From: an uncultured Opitutia bacterium
Lineage (GTDB): Bacteria; Verrucomicrobiota; Verrucomicrobiia; Opitutales; Opitutaceae
Reading direction: 5' to 3'
DNA length: 64,000 nucleotides
Assembly (NCBI GenBank): GCA_903825285.1
Contig: CAIJZY010000017.1
Location: 1-64,000 of the forward strand
Made by a program: the position numbers and the translations under genes. Positions 1-8,534 of the stretch are shown here, piece after piece. How positions within the stretch are numbered: the first letter of the stretch is position 1; every line of letters begins with the position of its first letter. Under the pieces are notes generated by a model, which was not told the origin of the DNA, searched no databases, and saw only the letters and a program-made list of their open reading frames with translations.

Positions 1-168
1 GAGACCGTGCACGAGGGCAAGATCGCCACGCTCAAGCGCTTCAAGGACGACGCCAACGAAGTCCGCGCCGGCCTCGAGTGCGGCATCAAGCTCGACGACT
101 TCAACGGCTACCAGGCCGGCGACCTCATCGAGTGCTACGAGATCCAGAAGGTCCGCGCGTCGCTCTGA
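1..168 (+). CDS. infB: Translation initiation factor IF-2, C-terminal end (partial)
   Basis: The window opens inside a gene whose last 55 residues read in frame to a TGA at 166-168. The segment has the pattern of IF-2 domain IV: a KRFKDD turn, then EVRAG-ECG-KL-DF-GYQ-GD-IECYEI, the beta-barrel that binds the formyl-methionyl end of initiator tRNA. The G domain lies outside the window. rbfA follows 43 bases later, which is the conserved infB-rbfA order and supports the assignment. The product acts in the cytoplasm on the 30S initiation complex. Confidence 0.9.
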   Translation, partial: ETVHEGKIATLKRFKDDANEVRAGLECGIKLDDFNGYQAGDLIECYEIQKVRASL

Positions 169-211
169 CCGCGGCGGCCCGCCGCCGCGTCGGAGTCCGG
201 AGACAAACCCA

Positions 212-583
212 ATGTCCAACCGCACGCTTCGGGTCAACGAGCTCATCCAGCGCGAGCTGAGCGCCATCCTCCGCCAGCGCTACCAGAGCGAGGCGGTCGC
301 CATCACGCTCACCGAGGTCCGGGTCTCGCCCGACCTGCGGGACGCCCGCGTGTTCGTCTCCATTGTCGGCGACGACGACACCGTGGAGCAGAAGCTGCGC
401 TGGCTCCGCACCTGCGCGAAGGACCTCCACCAGGAACTGGGCCGCCGCATCGTCCTGAAGTACCTGCCGCGCTTCACCTACGTCCGCGACCAGTCCGCCG
501 TCCGCGGCTCCCGCATCCTCAGCCTGCTCGACGCCGTGGACCACACGGCGCCGGCGTCGCCGCCACCTCCCGACCAACCGTGA
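212..583 (+). CDS. rbfA: 30S ribosome-binding factor RbfA
   Basis: 123 residues, normal length for RbfA, the KH-fold factor that binds the 30S subunit during 16S rRNA 5'-end maturation and cold adaptation. The N-terminus (residues about 1-45) has the family pattern RVNELIQRELSAIL followed by ITLTEVRVSPDLRDARVFVS. A GGAGAC ribosome-binding site sits upstream of the ATG. The last four bases, GTGA, overlap the GTG start of the next gene, so the two are translationally coupled. The position directly after infB is the usual one. Confidence 0.93.
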   Translation: MSNRTLRVNELIQRELSAILRQRYQSEAVAITLTEVRVSPDLRDARVFVSIVGDDDTVEQKLRWLRTCAKDLHQELGRRIVLKYLPRFTYVRDQSAVRGSRILSLLDAVDHTAPASPPPPDQP

Positions 584-1599
584 CCCCCTTCTTCCCGCAT
601 CTCGCCGCCGACTTCCAGCGGCTCCTCGCCCGCCTGCAGGGCCGCCGGGTCGCCGTCGTGGGCCATGCCCGGCCCGATGGCGACTGCATCGGCTCCCAGG
701 TCGGCCTCGCCCGCCTGCTGGCCGGCACCGGGCTCGACGTGACCTGCGTCAACGCCGACGCCGTGCCGCGGCGCCTGGAGTTCCTCGCCAAGGGCATGAC
801 GTTTGTCCGTGCCGACGACATGCTCCGCGACACCTGCGACTACGCCGCGGTGTTCGTCGATTCCGCCGACCACGCCCGCCCGGGCGAGCGGCTCCGCGCG
901 CGGTTTCCGGCCCCCGTGGGCAACATCGACCACCACCTGTCCAACGTGGGCTACGCCGAGGTGAACATCGTCGACAGCGGCGCCGCCGCCACGTCCGAGA
1001 TCCTCGCCGGTCTTGCCTTTGACCTGGGACTCCCGGTGGACGCCCAGGCCGCGCAGGGTTTCTACACCGGCATCGTCACGGACACGGGTCAGTTCCGCTA
1101 CGCCTCCACCACGCGCCGCACCTTCCTGCTGGCGGCCGAGCTGCTGGCCTGCGGCGCGCATCCGCCCGAGGTCGGCTTTGAGCTCTACGAGCGGGAGTCC
1201 ACCGGCAAGCTCGCCCTGCTGCAGCACTACCTCGCGTCGCTCCGCCTGGAGTGCGACGGCCGCGTCTGCATCGGCACGCTCGCCAACGGCATCTTCGCCC
1301 AGACCGGCACCACTGTGGAGGACACGGAGGGGCTGGTGGACTACGCCCGCTCGATCGACGGCGTGGACGTGGGCGTGCTGATCGAGGAGCGGACCGATGG
1401 CACCGTGAAGGCCAGCCTGCGCGCCCGCGACGCGGCCTACCGCCTCGACCGGATCGCGGCGCAGTTCAACGGCGGCGGCCATGCCTGTGCCGCCGGGCTC
1501 AACCTGAAGAAGGACACCGAGAATTTCTACGCGCGGCTCGTCGCCGCGCTGGCCAAGCAGATCGCCGTCGTGGACGCCCAGGGAAAGGCCGCGCCGTGA
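580..1599 (+). CDS. DHH-family phosphoesterase, NrnA-like oligoribonuclease / pAp phosphatase
   Basis: 339 residues from a GTG start that overlaps the rbfA stop. The DHH domain shows RPDGD near residues 31-35, VDSADHA near 94, and the DHH box IDHHLSN at 116-122, which together bind two manganese ions. The C-terminal DHHA1 domain carries [11 protein letters not shown] near residue 300. This is the layout of NrnA-type enzymes, which degrade 2-5 nt RNAs and, in several bacteria, dephosphorylate 3'-phosphoadenosine 5'-phosphate. The length is too short for RecJ. The place between rbfA and truB is conserved in many bacteria and suits RNA turnover. The exact substrate cannot be read from sequence. 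Confidence 0.88.
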   Translation: MTPFFPHLAADFQRLLARLQGRRVAVVGHARPDGDCIGSQVGLARLLAGTGLDVTCVNADAVPRRLEFLAKGMTFVRADDMLRDTCDYAAVFVDSADHARPGERLRARFPAPVGNIDHHLSNVGYAEVNIVDSGAAATSEILAGLAFDLGLPVDAQAAQGFYTGIVTDTGQFRYASTTRRTFLLAAELLACGAHPPEVGFELYERESTGKLALLQHYLASLRLECDGRVCIGTLANGIFAQTGTTVEDTEGLVDYARSIDGVDVGVLIEERTDGTVKASLRARDAAYRLDRIAAQFNGGGHACAAGLNLKKDTENFYARLVAALAKQIAVVDAQGKAAP

Positions 1600-2321
1600 T
1601 CGGACAGGCCAAGGAGCTCGAGGGCGTGCTGCTCGTGGACAAGCCCACGGACCACACGTCGCATGACGTCGTCGCCCGCCTGCGCCGCAAGCTCAACATG
1701 CGCCGCATCGGCCACGCCGGCACCCTCGACCCCATGGCGACGGGCCTGCTGATCATGCTCATCGGGAAGGCCACGCGGATTTCCCAGTACCTCATCAGCC
1801 TCGACAAGGAATACGAGGGCACGATCGAGCTGGGCAAGACGACCGACTCGCAGGACGCCGACGGCGAGGTGCTCGAGACGCGTCCCGTGCCGCCGCTGAC
1901 CGAGGCGGAGGTGAAGACCGCGATGCAGGGCTTCCTCGGCGACCAGTACCAGACCCCGCCGATGTTCTCCGCGATCAAGATCGGCGGTGTGCCGCTCTAC
2001 AAGAGCGCGCGGAAGGGCGAGGAGGTCGCGCGCGAGCCGCGGTTCATCCGCGTGATGCAGTTCGAGCTCACGCGCTTCGCGCTGCCGCACCTGGATTTCC
2101 GCCTGCGCAGCAGCAAGGGCACCTACGTGCGCACGATCGCCCACGACCTGGGCCAGAAGCTCGGCTGTGGCGCGCATCTCACGGCGCTGCGCCGGACCGC
2201 GACGGACCGGTTCAACATCTCCCAGGCGCTGACGCTCGATGCGATCGAGGCGCTCTCCATCCCGGAAATCGAGAAGCGCCTGATCCCGGTGCATGCGGCG
2301 GCGCCCAGCGTGGCCCTGTGA
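1596..2321 (+). CDS. truB: tRNA pseudouridine(55) synthase TruB
   Basis: 241 residues. The start chosen is the GTG at 1596, which overlaps the upstream TGA; an open frame continues upstream but only as the shadow of the previous gene. It converts U55 in the T-loop of tRNAs to pseudouridine. The catalytic motif [14 protein letters not shown] is at residues 39-52, with the nucleophilic Asp at 45. The other family motif, [15 protein letters not shown], follows in the C-terminal half. The length is a little short of E. coli TruB, so a full PUA domain is doubtful. The stop overlaps the ribF start by four bases. Confidence 0.93.
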   Translation: MIGQAKELEGVLLVDKPTDHTSHDVVARLRRKLNMRRIGHAGTLDPMATGLLIMLIGKATRISQYLISLDKEYEGTIELGKTTDSQDADGEVLETRPVPPLTEAEVKTAMQGFLGDQYQTPPMFSAIKIGGVPLYKSARKGEEVAREPRFIRVMQFELTRFALPHLDFRLRSSKGTYVRTIAHDLGQKLGCGAHLTALRRTATDRFNISQALTLDAIEALSIPEIEKRLIPVHAAAPSVAL

Positions 2322-3262
2322 ACCCGATCCAACAGTTTGCCGGCCTGGAGCACGCGACGCTGCCGTCCGCGCCGCTCCACCTGGCGATCGGCATGTTCGA
2401 CGGCGTCCACCTCGGCCACCGCGCGGTGATCGAGGCCGCCGTGCAGTCCGCCCGGCGCAGCGGCGGCACCGCCGCGGTCCTGACGTTCGCGCCGCACCCC
2501 AGCGTGCTGTTCCGTCCGGAGCAGCCCACGCGGCTGATCATGGACCTGGCCAACAAGGGCCGCGTGCTCCACCGGCTCGGCGTTGACGCGCTCGTGGCGC
2601 AGCCGTTCACGTCCGAGTTTGCCCAGCTGCCCGCCGAGGAGTTCCTGCCCTGGCTCCGGCAGCGCGCGCCCCAGCTGGCCGCGATCTATGTCGGGGAGAA
2701 CTTTCGTTTCGGCCGCGGCCGGCGGGGCGACATCACGCTGCTCGTGGCCGAGGGCCGGAAGCACGGCGTGACGGTCTTCAGCGCCCCGCGGGTCAATTAC
2801 GACGGGGAGCCCATCAGCAGCACGCGGATCCGCACGCTGCTGGCCGACGGCAATGTCGCGGGCGCCAACGCGCTGCTCGGCTACAGCTATTTCGCCGAGG
2901 GCCCGGTGGTCGCCGGCAAGCGGCTGGGCCGCACGATCGGGTTTCCCACGCTCAACGTGGCCTGGGCGCCCGACCTGCGCCCGCGCTTCGGCGTCTACGT
3001 GGTGCGCGTGGCCGGCGCGAAGGCGGTCACCGCCCTGCCGGGCGTCGCCAACTACGGCCTGCGGCCGACGCTCGAGAACGCCGCCCAGCCGCTGCTGGAG
3101 GCGCACCTGCTCGGGGAATGTCCCTTCACGACCGGGGACGTGGTCACCGTGAAGTGGCTGCGCTTCCTGCGGCCCGAGCAGAAGTTCGCCGGCGTGGAGG
3201 AACTGCGCGCGCAGATCGCCCGCGACCGCGCGGCGGCCGCCGCGGACTTCCAGCTGAGCTGA
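2318..3262 (+). CDS. ribF: Bifunctional riboflavin kinase / FAD synthetase RibF
   Basis: 314 residues from a GTG start overlapping truB. The N-terminal nucleotidyltransferase domain has [11 protein letters not shown] at about 26-36 (HxGH-type site for FMN adenylation), plus [12 protein letters not shown] and the STRIR element. The C-terminal riboflavin kinase domain begins near [15 protein letters not shown] and contains a YGLRPT element. It makes FMN and then FAD in the cytoplasm. It is the last gene of the infB-rbfA-DHH-truB-ribF run; the next gene is convergent. The stop lies within a short AGCTG tandem repeat. Confidence 0.93.
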   Translation: MNPIQQFAGLEHATLPSAPLHLAIGMFDGVHLGHRAVIEAAVQSARRSGGTAAVLTFAPHPSVLFRPEQPTRLIMDLANKGRVLHRLGVDALVAQPFTSEFAQLPAEEFLPWLRQRAPQLAAIYVGENFRFGRGRRGDITLLVAEGRKHGVTVFSAPRVNYDGEPISSTRIRTLLADGNVAGANALLGYSYFAEGPVVAGKRLGRTIGFPTLNVAWAPDLRPRFGVYVVRVAGAKAVTALPGVANYGLRPTLENAAQPLLEAHLLGECPFTTGDVVTVKWLRFLRPEQKFAGVEELRAQIARDRAAAAADFQLS

Positions 3263-3271
3263 GCTGAGCTG
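3252..3271. repeat. AGCTG tandem repeat (four units) at the ribF stop
   Basis: Four consecutive AGCTG units span the end of ribF and its TGA. Slippage here would affect only the last residues of RibF. No function is claimed. Confidence 0.8.
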
Positions 3272-3286
3272 AGCCCGGCCGGCCTC

Positions 3287-5311
3287 CTAAAAGACGACAC
3301 TCGTCCGTCCGTTCGCGGCGCGGGCCAGCTTCAGGAGGAACTCGCGTCCACGGTGCGATCCCTGGGCGGTGAACTCCGCCGCGCCGGCCACCAGCTCGAT
3401 CCGGCCGTGCTCCGCGCCCGCTGGGGCCGCGGTGCCAACCGTGAGGATCCGGTGCTCCAGCGCCGCGGCGGCGGTCACCTCGGCATAGGGATAGATGCCC
3501 CCGGCCGCAGGCAGGTCGAGCCGCCCCGCGCTGATCGTGGCGAGCGCAAGGGAGGCGACACGCGCCTCAAAGGCCGCCCCGGGCCGGTCAATCCGGAAGC
3601 CGCGATCATTGGTGGCCAGGCGACCCAGGCCGTCCTCGTTCATCACCTGGAAGCGCGTCTGCACGGCCAGGGGTTTCTCGAGTGAGATCTCGTCGAAGAA
3701 CACGATGATCTCCGGCTTCAGGAACACGACGGTGCGCCACACCCGGCGGACGGGCAGGCCGGCGCGCCGGTAGGCATCCGTGGCGTCGCTGGTCGCGCGC
3801 ATCCAGTCGAGGCCGACGTCGTAGTCGAGGAGGGTGGCCTTGGCCGGCGAATCGTGGGTGCCGGCGGTGCCGTCGATGTAGACGTGGCCCCGGCCGTCGA
3901 TCAGGACCGCCGTGTGCGCGGCGGTCTGGCGCAGTAGCCACCGCGGGTCGCGGTTGGAATAACTGGCGTGAAATGGGTCGTGGAGGAGCCGTTCGCCATG
4001 GGCGATGAAGATCACGCTGTTGCGGTCGGCATGCTCGTGGTTGGCGGGACCTCCGCTGCGCAGGCTGACCACGCTGTCCGCCGGTTCCCAGCCGGAGCGC
4101 GAGAGGACGAGACCGGGCGCGACCTGGCGGTCGAGGCGAATGTCCCCGGCCAGGCGGGCTGGCACGCTCGCGTCGAACCAGATGGCAGCCCAGCAGCTGT
4201 TCGCTGCGTCCGCCACGGCCCCGGGCCGGGCCACCAGGGCCTGCGCGGTGCCGTCGCGAAATTCCCGGCCGATCCACGCCAAGGGGGTGGCGGAGCCGGA
4301 CGTGAAGGCGTCGCCGACATTGATGCAGTCGTGGACCTGTCCCCGCGTGGGGGCGGCCATGGCCAGGGCGTAGCGTGCCATGGCGGGGAAATCGAGGACG
4401 CCGCGCTCGTCGAAGCCGTGGGTCCGGCGCAGCAACTCGAGCGCCGCGAAGTAGTAGGTCCAGGTGAAATCCCAATAGCTGATGCCCTCGGCAAACGACA
4501 TATCGGCCGGCATGCGTGAGGCGAACAGGCGCAGGCTCGCCCGGCTCTCCTCCGCCCACTGCCCGGAGGCCGGGTGCTGGTCCTTGAGGAAGGCGGCCAC
4601 CGCCGCCAGGCCAGAGGTGGCGATGACGCGGAGGTTGGTCTGGTCGAGGGTGGCCGGCCAGCGGCTCACGTCGAGGATGTCCATGCCCGGCGCGGGCGGG
4701 CCCATGGTCCAGCCGACCACCTGGTCGTGATGGGTCATGCCAAGCACGGCGCGGTGGCAGGCGGGACCGTGCTCCTCGCCGAGTCGGCGCACCAACCGTT
4801 CGCGTTCCCCGGGGTTGAGCGCATCGCCGAGCCAGTCACAGGCGAGGATCGTCGCCAGGCAGAGCATTGGGCACCGCATGATGCCGACCGTCAGCGTGCC
4901 CGCCTCGAAGAACCAGTCCCATCGTGGGACGTTCATGATCCGTTCCCACGCCAGCAGGGCGAGGCGGAGATGGCGAGGATCGGGCGCCATAAGATGGACG
5001 AACGCCGAGCGCTGCAGGATCGTGCTGGCCCGATGGAGATCGACCAGGAGATTGGCGGGATTGAGCTCCTCGCGCAGGAAATGTTCGTCGGCGGCGAGGT
5101 CGGCGTCTTTGCTGGACTGCCAGAACGCTGCGAACTCCGGCCGGTCCAGTGTGGCGCGGATCCGCGGCAGGTCGGAGGCGTCAAACATCAGGCGGGGCCC
5201 GGACGCCGCGGCGGATCTCGCCGCCGGATCGGACCACGTGCGCGGGAGGACGGCGAGGGCGCCGAGGCCGGCGCTGGTGGATTTGAGAAACTGGCGTCGG
5301 GATTGGTTCAC
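3287..5311 (-). CDS. Heparinase II/III-family polysaccharide lyase-like protein, Tat-exported
   Basis: 674 residues. The N-terminus has a twin-arginine signal (SRRQFLK at about 4-10, then an Ala/Gly/Leu-rich stretch), so the folded protein is probably exported. Residues about 40-350 form a helical (alpha/alpha) toroid with WDWFFEAGTL and TYYFAALELL. The C-terminal half matches the heparinase II/III C-terminal beta-sandwich, with NHEHADRNSVIFIAHGERLL followed by an HDPFH element. The family cleaves uronic-acid-containing polysaccharides by beta-elimination, but the substrate (heparin-like, alginate-like or other) cannot be told. The start lies 39 bases after the upstream glycosidase-like gene, so the two form an operon. 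Confidence 0.8.
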   Translation of the reverse strand: MNQSRRQFLKSTSAGLGALAVLPRTWSDPAARSAAASGPRLMFDASDLPRIRATLDRPEFAAFWQSSKDADLAADEHFLREELNPANLLVDLHRASTILQRSAFVHLMAPDPRHLRLALLAWERIMNVPRWDWFFEAGTLTVGIMRCPMLCLATILACDWLGDALNPGERERLVRRLGEEHGPACHRAVLGMTHHDQVVGWTMGPPAPGMDILDVSRWPATLDQTNLRVIATSGLAAVAAFLKDQHPASGQWAEESRASLRLFASRMPADMSFAEGISYWDFTWTYYFAALELLRRTHGFDERGVLDFPAMARYALAMAAPTRGQVHDCINVGDAFTSGSATPLAWIGREFRDGTAQALVARPGAVADAANSCWAAIWFDASVPARLAGDIRLDRQVAPGLVLSRSGWEPADSVVSLRSGGPANHEHADRNSVIFIAHGERLLHDPFHASYSNRDPRWLLRQTAAHTAVLIDGRGHVYIDGTAGTHDSPAKATLLDYDVGLDWMRATSDATDAYRRAGLPVRRVWRTVVFLKPEIIVFFDEISLEKPLAVQTRFQVMNEDGLGRLATNDRGFRIDRPGAAFEARVASLALATISAGRLDLPAAGGIYPYAEVTAAAALEHRILTVGTAAPAGAEHGRIELVAGAAEFTAQGSHRGREFLLKLARAANGRTSVVF

Positions 5312-5350
5312 AGGGAAGTGGATTCGAACGCACTTAGTTTGATGGGTGCG

Positions 5351-7414
5351 TCACTCGGCCAGGGCCTCTGCCCAGAGGGCGGCCATCCGGCGCTGCGTGG
5401 GTTGGTCGGAGTGGGCGTAGCCGGCAAGAAGGGTTTCGAGTCCCTCGCAGAGGCGCTCGGTGGTCTGGACATACGACTGATCGGCCGCGACCTGCGACGC
5501 GTCCGGCAGCCGCGCCAGCGTGCCCGCGGCGACGGCCGCCAGGCGGGCGCGGCAGGCCTCGAAGCAATCGATGGCCAGCTGGGCATGGGCCGCCTCGTAG
5601 CCCTGGCCGAGGCCGGCGGCTGCGAGTTTGGCGTGCCAGCGGGCAATCGGCGCCACGCGCCGGGCCAGGGATTCGAGCTCGGGCGGCGGCCCGGCCGGAC
5701 TCGGGTGGTTCGCGGCGAGTTGCCCGACGTCGGACAACGCGACATCGACCTTGGACGGCTCGGCGCCGCCAAGGAGGATCTCAAGGTTCACCTTCGCCGG
5801 AATCCCGGCGTACGGCAGGAACACCTGTTGCGCATCAAACTGCGTCCAGCGCTGGCCGTTGAGCCGCACGCCGGTGATGGCGCCGCCCCCGGTGGTGGAA
5901 AGGAAGAGGGATTTTGAGCCGAAGCGGATGGGGAAGCGCTGCTCGAGACGGGTGATGCCGGTCGGGAGATGGGGCAGAATGACGAGCCGATCGGCCTGGT
6001 AGAGATATTCGAACAACCCGCGGATGAAGGCGGCGGGGATGCCCCAGTTGTCGTAGACACAGTTGATCGGCAGCTTCGGCTGGTAGAGATCGCGGCCGAA
6101 GTGCGTCAGGTTGTTGTCCATCTTGAACTGCCGGGCGAAGGTCAGGATGCGCTTCATGGAGCGGCGGGCGTCGTCGGTGTGGCCCAGGCGGTAGTACGCC
6201 ATGATCATGCGCGCCTCACAGGTGGACCAGTGTCCGCCGTTCACCCAGTGTCCGTACTCCCAGAGGCCCTTGGGCTCGGTGTAGAGGTCGTCGAGCGAAG
6301 GGTAGTTGGTGATGATCAGGTCGTAGGGCCGCAGCTCCGGGATGGCGGCGATCTGCGCGTAGATTTTCCGGGACTGCGTGTCGTCGGCCACGCGGAAGCA
6401 CACCGCGTCGTGGTTGACGATGCTCTCGAAATAGCCGTGCCGCGCGGCGCCGTAGAGACCGTGCGGCGTGCCGTTCGGGTCGAGCGACTTCAGGAAATAG
6501 CCCCCGCGGGTCGTGAGGAGGGGCAGGCCCTGGCGCGTGAGCTCGCGGCGCGTGGCGAGGGCCTTGGCGCGCTCGGGCCGGCCGGCCAGCTTCTCCAGCT
6601 CAATGAGTCGGTCGAGCGCGGCGAGGGTGGTGACGGAGAGCCCGGCGAGGTAGGCCTGGCCGTAGGTGCCGTCGGGCTTGTGCCAGCCGGCGAAACTTGG
6701 CGCGAGGAGGTTGCCCGCGGCGCCGGCGAGGTAGAGGTTGTTGCTGGGATCGCGCCGCGTCTCGAGGAAGTCGGCGCAGCGCTCGAGCTTGGGCAGGTAG
6801 TGGGCGATTGCGGCGGCGTCGCGGCTGATGAGGAGCGTCTCGCTCTGCAGCACCAGGCCGGCCGCGGTGAATTCCATGCCCCAGTCGTGAAGTTCGGAGC
6901 GGCCGTCGCCCTGCTTGTAGATGATGAATCCTGGACGGGCGCAGTCGCAGAGGGCGCCGTCCGGCGCCACGAAGTTCCAGGGCGGGGCGCCGACATGGTG
7001 GCCGTCGCCCATCTGGTCGAACCAGAGGTCCTGCGAGTTCTGGACGAAGGTCAGGAATGGCTCCTGCCAGAACGGCAGGGCGCAGTAGGTCGGGCCGTAG
7101 CTGTTCTGGATCCACCAGGCATCCCACGTCGGCCCTTCGACCAGGCCGTTCCAGGACGGATGGTAGAACATCGCCATGTTCTGCAGGTCCGGAATCGGCT
7201 CGAACATCCGCCGCGCGGTGTTGAGGAGTTCCAGGTATTCTCGGTCGCCTTGGCCGGCAAAATATTTTCCCTCGAAATCATAGCGGGGTGCCGCGGACCA
7301 GGCCGTGGCCCCGGCCAAGACGAGCAGCGCGATGATTGTTGCGGCGCGGGTCCGGGCGCGGAACGCGCGTTGCCGGGGAGAGGAAGCCAGGTTGGGGGGA
7401 GGAGTCGGCAGCAT
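5351..7414 (-). CDS. Secreted six-hairpin glycosidase-like protein
   Basis: 687 residues from the ATG at 7414. Starts upstream at 7483 and 7432 exist, but 7414 puts a basic stretch directly before the hydrophobic segment TIIALLVLAGATAWSA (about residues 25-40), giving a signal peptide or membrane anchor. The body has features of an (alpha/alpha)6 glycosidase: WDAWWIQNSYGPTYCALPFWQEPF, a central HDWGMEFTAAGL, and YGHWVNGGHWSTCEARM near the middle. The last 110 residues are Ala-rich helices. No glycoside hydrolase family can be named with confidence, and the catalytic acids are not assigned. It is the first gene of an operon with the heparinase-like lyase, so a shared glycan substrate is likely. 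Confidence 0.6.
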   Translation of the reverse strand: MLPTPPPNLASSPRQRAFRARTRAATIIALLVLAGATAWSAAPRYDFEGKYFAGQGDREYLELLNTARRMFEPIPDLQNMAMFYHPSWNGLVEGPTWDAWWIQNSYGPTYCALPFWQEPFLTFVQNSQDLWFDQMGDGHHVGAPPWNFVAPDGALCDCARPGFIIYKQGDGRSELHDWGMEFTAAGLVLQSETLLISRDAAAIAHYLPKLERCADFLETRRDPSNNLYLAGAAGNLLAPSFAGWHKPDGTYGQAYLAGLSVTTLAALDRLIELEKLAGRPERAKALATRRELTRQGLPLLTTRGGYFLKSLDPNGTPHGLYGAARHGYFESIVNHDAVCFRVADDTQSRKIYAQIAAIPELRPYDLIITNYPSLDDLYTEPKGLWEYGHWVNGGHWSTCEARMIMAYYRLGHTDDARRSMKRILTFARQFKMDNNLTHFGRDLYQPKLPINCVYDNWGIPAAFIRGLFEYLYQADRLVILPHLPTGITRLEQRFPIRFGSKSLFLSTTGGGAITGVRLNGQRWTQFDAQQVFLPYAGIPAKVNLEILLGGAEPSKVDVALSDVGQLAANHPSPAGPPPELESLARRVAPIARWHAKLAAAGLGQGYEAAHAQLAIDCFEACRARLAAVAAGTLARLPDASQVAADQSYVQTTERLCEGLETLLAGYAHSDQPTQRRMAALWAEALAE

Positions 7415-7564
7415 CGGCGAATCGCCCGACGACATGCACGCCGCCCAGGCGGAGTACCACCGTGCCGGAGCCTTCGGCTGCATGGCAAGATATTCGGTCG
7501 CAGTTAACCAGGGCGAGAACCTTGGGGCTCGATGGGCTTGCCGAGTCTGAGTCGCGCCCTGTCG

Positions 7565-8350
7565 TCAGGACTTCGGCGAGTAGATAATGGCGTACTTTGT
7601 CGTTGGTGAGCGCCACTTCTGCCAGCTGTCGTCCCATTTAATGGCGCCGCCTTTGCAGTCGACGTCCCCGGCCGCGCCGCCGCGGAAGGCCACGCGGACC
7701 CGGATAATGGCCTTTCCGCCCTTCGCGTTGATCGCGAAGCTGACTTGGCGAGACAGATCAGGGCCGGAATTTACGGCGTAGCAGGCTGGGTTCCAAGTCT
7801 TGCCCTCATCGATGGAATAGTCGGCATGCAGGAAACCGATCCGCTCGAGCACCTGGCGGCGCTTCTCGTTGCTGATGTCCACCGCGATCACGAGCACGAA
7901 GTGGCCGGCCGGCCAGCGGAATGGGCTGGCCCAGATGCGCAAATCGTAATCCTCGGCCGCGCGACTGGAGATGCGGCATTCGTGCGTCACGCTGTGCCCG
8001 GCAAGCGCGCCGAGGATGGCGTTGACGGCGCCGCAAGTGCGACAGGCCTGCCCGGTGCCGCAACCGGCCGGGGCGACGGCCGCCTGCCGGCAGTCGAATA
8101 GTTCGCCGGGGCGCAGGCCGAGCAGGGGGCGGCGGGTGCCCTGCTCTGCGAAGTCCCGCAGGGCGCGGTTGCCGAAGACGATCTGCCGCTGTTCGTTCAG
8201 GAGCATCACGAAGTCGGGCATGCTATCCAGCAGGGTCGCGAGACCGGTCAGGTCGCCGAGGGCGGACGACTGCTCCAAGATCCGATCGACGGGAAGCCTT
8301 TCGGGCGGGGCGTGAAACGTGGCCGGCGAGGGATCGGTGGGAATGTCCAT
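7565..8350 (-). CDS. Chimeric protein: PAS-type sensor segment fused to an unrelated beta-rich tail
   Basis: 261 residues. Residues about 30-172 are a PAS-type sensory segment with MPDFVMLLNEQRQIVFGNRA, a cysteine-rich middle (GCGTGQACRTCGA) and VLVIAVDISNEKRR. In histidine kinases with this module, the next element is the phospho-acceptor helix (ERI-FFHD). Here the frame instead changes near residue 175 (about base 7825) to a tail (DYSIDEGKTW ... WDDSWQKWRSP) that looks like the end of a secreted beta-sandwich or carbohydrate-binding protein. No kinase domain or signal peptide is present. It is probably the product of a deletion that fused two genes in frame. It lies 184 bases after the histidine kinase on the same strand. 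Confidence 0.55.
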   Translation of the reverse strand: MDIPTDPSPATFHAPPERLPVDRILEQSSALGDLTGLATLLDSMPDFVMLLNEQRQIVFGNRALRDFAEQGTRRPLLGLRPGELFDCRQAAVAPAGCGTGQACRTCGAVNAILGALAGHSVTHECRISSRAAEDYDLRIWASPFRWPAGHFVLVIAVDISNEKRRQVLERIGFLHADYSIDEGKTWNPACYAVNSGPDLSRQVSFAINAKGGKAIIRVRVAFRGGAAGDVDCKGGAIKWDDSWQKWRSPTTKYAIIYSPKS

Positions 8351-8534
8351 AGTGACCGTGGCGGGGTCGCCTAGCGTTGATGCAGTTTACTTTTCCCGCC
8401 AGGAACGCGCCCCGCCTGTCTTGCCCAATGCCCGGCATCGCGAGTCTCTTGAGGGTCACGGTGGGCGACCGCCGCTATGAAAATGGAGAGGTCGCCGGTG
8501 GGCACGGGGATGGTGGTAAGATTCCTCGAGGACG

